A DNA stretch of 64,000 nucleotides. Source: Marixanthotalea marina (GTDB lineage: Bacteria; Bacteroidota; Bacteroidia; Flavobacteriales; Flavobacteriaceae). Positions 63,296 through 64,000 of the stretch are shown here, in pieces (within the stretch, counting starts at the first letter, position 1; the number at the start of each line of letters is the position of its first letter). A program made the position numbers and the translations under genes. Location of the stretch: NCBI GenBank assembly GCA_018883545.1, contig JAHLEH010000008.1, positions 44,930-108,929 of the forward strand. Reading direction: 5' to 3'. The notes beneath the pieces were generated by a model that saw only the letters and a program-made list of their open reading frames with translations, had not been told where the DNA came from and did not search any database.

Positions 63296-63602
63296 AGGAG
63301 AATCGTATCGAGAACCAAACAAATCAACAACAAACAGCTAAACAACAAACAACTAAACGAATCAACAACACCCGACCTACCGATAAAAACCTTAAAAATC
63401 AAGGAAGTAGGAAAGGGCAAAGAACTAAAAACGCCGAAGGCGCAAAACGATCCCGTAAGCATAGTGCAGGCAAAGCTCCGAAACCCAGGAGCAAAGCGAC
63501 GCGGAGTTTGCCAAGCGGTTTTCGACCCAAGCCGAAAAATGCCTTCGGGGGCGGGTCGTTTTCTTTGGTTCGTTTCTTTTGGACAAGCAAAAGAAATGAA
63601 CA
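63296..63602. repeat. Hairpin-rich repeat element, copy 3 (first unit of a 494-bp tandem)
   Basis: It has the same order of hairpins as copy 2: CGCC-GAA-GGCG (63432-63442), GCTCC/GGAGC (63475-63492), TTTTCG/CGAAAA (63519-63538) and the tail TTTCTTTTG-GACAAG-CAAAAGAAA (63573-63596). Its first 210 bp recur almost unchanged 494 bp further on. Confidence 0.88.
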
Positions 63603-63641
63603 TAGCATTATGCTTCGACAAGCTCAGCATGACAAAAACAC

Positions 63642-63688
63642 ACGTCATTACGAGGAGTCCCAATAATTGGGACGACGAAGTAATCTGC
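63642..63688. repeat. 47-bp exact repeat, copy 2
   Basis: This is the second copy of the element at 62574-62620, in the same orientation, 1068 bp away. Confidence 0.95.
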
Positions 63689-63789
63689 CCATTCCTAAGA
63701 TTGCTTCGTTGCTACCCTGCTTACTATGGCGTAAAACATTCTTAAAATAGATTCCTGTCGCAGTTTATCTTGAGCGTTAGCCGAAAGGC

Positions 63790-64000
63790 AGGAGAATCGT
63801 ATCGAGAACCAAACTAATCAACAACAAACAGCTAAACAACAAACAACTAAACGAATCAACAACACCCGACCTCCCGATAAAAACCTTAAAAATCAAGGAA
63901 GCAGGAAAGGGCAAAGAACTAAAAACGCCGAAGGCGCAAAACGATCCCGTAAGCATAGTGCAGGCAAAGCTCCGAAACCCAGGAGCAAAGCGACGCGGAG
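63790..64000. repeat. Hairpin-rich repeat element, copy 4, cut by window edge
   Basis: It matches 63296-63506 at a constant offset of 494 bp with about three single-base differences, and runs off the window. Confidence 0.9.

Larger units (their letters stand above)
62434..64000. repeat. Intergenic repeat mosaic, no convincing genes
   Basis: About 1.57 kb beyond the exporter start is made of several repeat families: a 47-bp exact repeat, hairpin-rich element copies, a single REP-like hairpin at 62920-62938, a short octamer repeat (TGTGTATT x3, 62541-62564), and TGCTGAAxxxAGTTCAGCA-type palindromes at about 62644-62664. Long open frames here (up to 166 codons on both strands) arise from the repeats and show no coherent protein. 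The left ~100 bp probably hold the promoter of the polysaccharide locus, but I cannot point to it. Confidence 0.8.

Noticed and set aside
63163..63745. Two overlapping 166-codon frames on opposite strands
   Set aside because: They are translations of the intergenic repeat mosaic (hairpin element and 47-bp repeat), contain repeat-derived strings such as LSLSKH, and have no domain, start signal or neighbour support.
1..64000. tRNA, rRNA and known riboswitches
   Set aside because: I looked for tRNA T-loop patterns (GGTTCRANNCC with acceptor pairing) and long conserved RNA stretches in the gaps and saw none; a covariance search would be needed to exclude small RNAs.

Overview
The window looks like a chromosomal segment of a marine-type member of the Flavobacteriaceae (Bacteroidota). 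The DNA is AT-rich. Several promoters carry the TAnnTTTG -7 box typical of this phylum, and starts have AT-rich leaders rather than strong Shine-Dalgarno sites. The gene content is characteristic: a long-form NusB, DUF1573 next to yajC, a PUR-type DUF3276 protein, a PorV/PorQ-like barrel protein, an Lnb-type DUF4105 protein and a cyclophilin-FKBP fusion. The genus cannot be fixed from the sequence alone.

Positions 1-24865 are mostly housekeeping and envelope genes in short operons on both strands. They include a truncated VCBS/FG-GAP lipoprotein, an EEP-family phosphodiesterase, a glycosidase-like lipoprotein, a proC-proB proline operon with a promoter and small ORFs upstream, and nusB-DUF1573-yajC. 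These are followed by an ABC exporter with an unusual Walker B, csaA, a thioredoxin-fold protein, the dual immunophilin, recQ, and an envelope trio kdsD-tatC-lptB. Next come DUF808, pssA, the PorV/PorQ-like protein and the DUF4105 protein. The 20.4-20.6 kb gap holds an inverted pair of REP-like hairpins.

Positions 24896-62424 form one near-continuous minus-strand surface-polysaccharide locus of 37 genes, many overlapping by 1-14 bp. Transcription order starts with an ABC-2 exporter (Wzm, then Wzt with a C-terminal sugar-recognition-type domain). Next is an FkbM methyltransferase, then a PLP-enzyme/WbqC/methyltransferase/sulfotransferase module in strikingly AT-rich DNA, then a long run of glycosyltransferases. 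A second sulfotransferase and a neuB-neuC-neuA nonulosonic acid module follow, then an orphan GT-B-like protein, an MBOAT/SGNH acylation pair, an O-antigen ligase/polymerase-like membrane protein, and a polyprenyl-phosphate sugar-1-phosphate transferase at the 3' end. About 20 glycosyltransferases are present, more than one simple repeat unit needs. No Wzx flippase, Wzz regulator, NDP-sugar dehydratase or recognised sialyltransferase is seen. The simplest reading is an ABC-exported, modified (sulfated, acylated, nonulosonate-containing) O-antigen or capsule, possibly built by two overlapping glycan systems.

Positions 62434-64000 contain no convincing gene. They hold a mosaic of intergenic repeats: a 494-bp-period tandem repeat, a 47-bp exact repeat with a central palindrome, and several copies of a multi-hairpin element. 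The stems of that element differ between copies while keeping complementarity, which I consider the most unexpected non-coding signal in the window.
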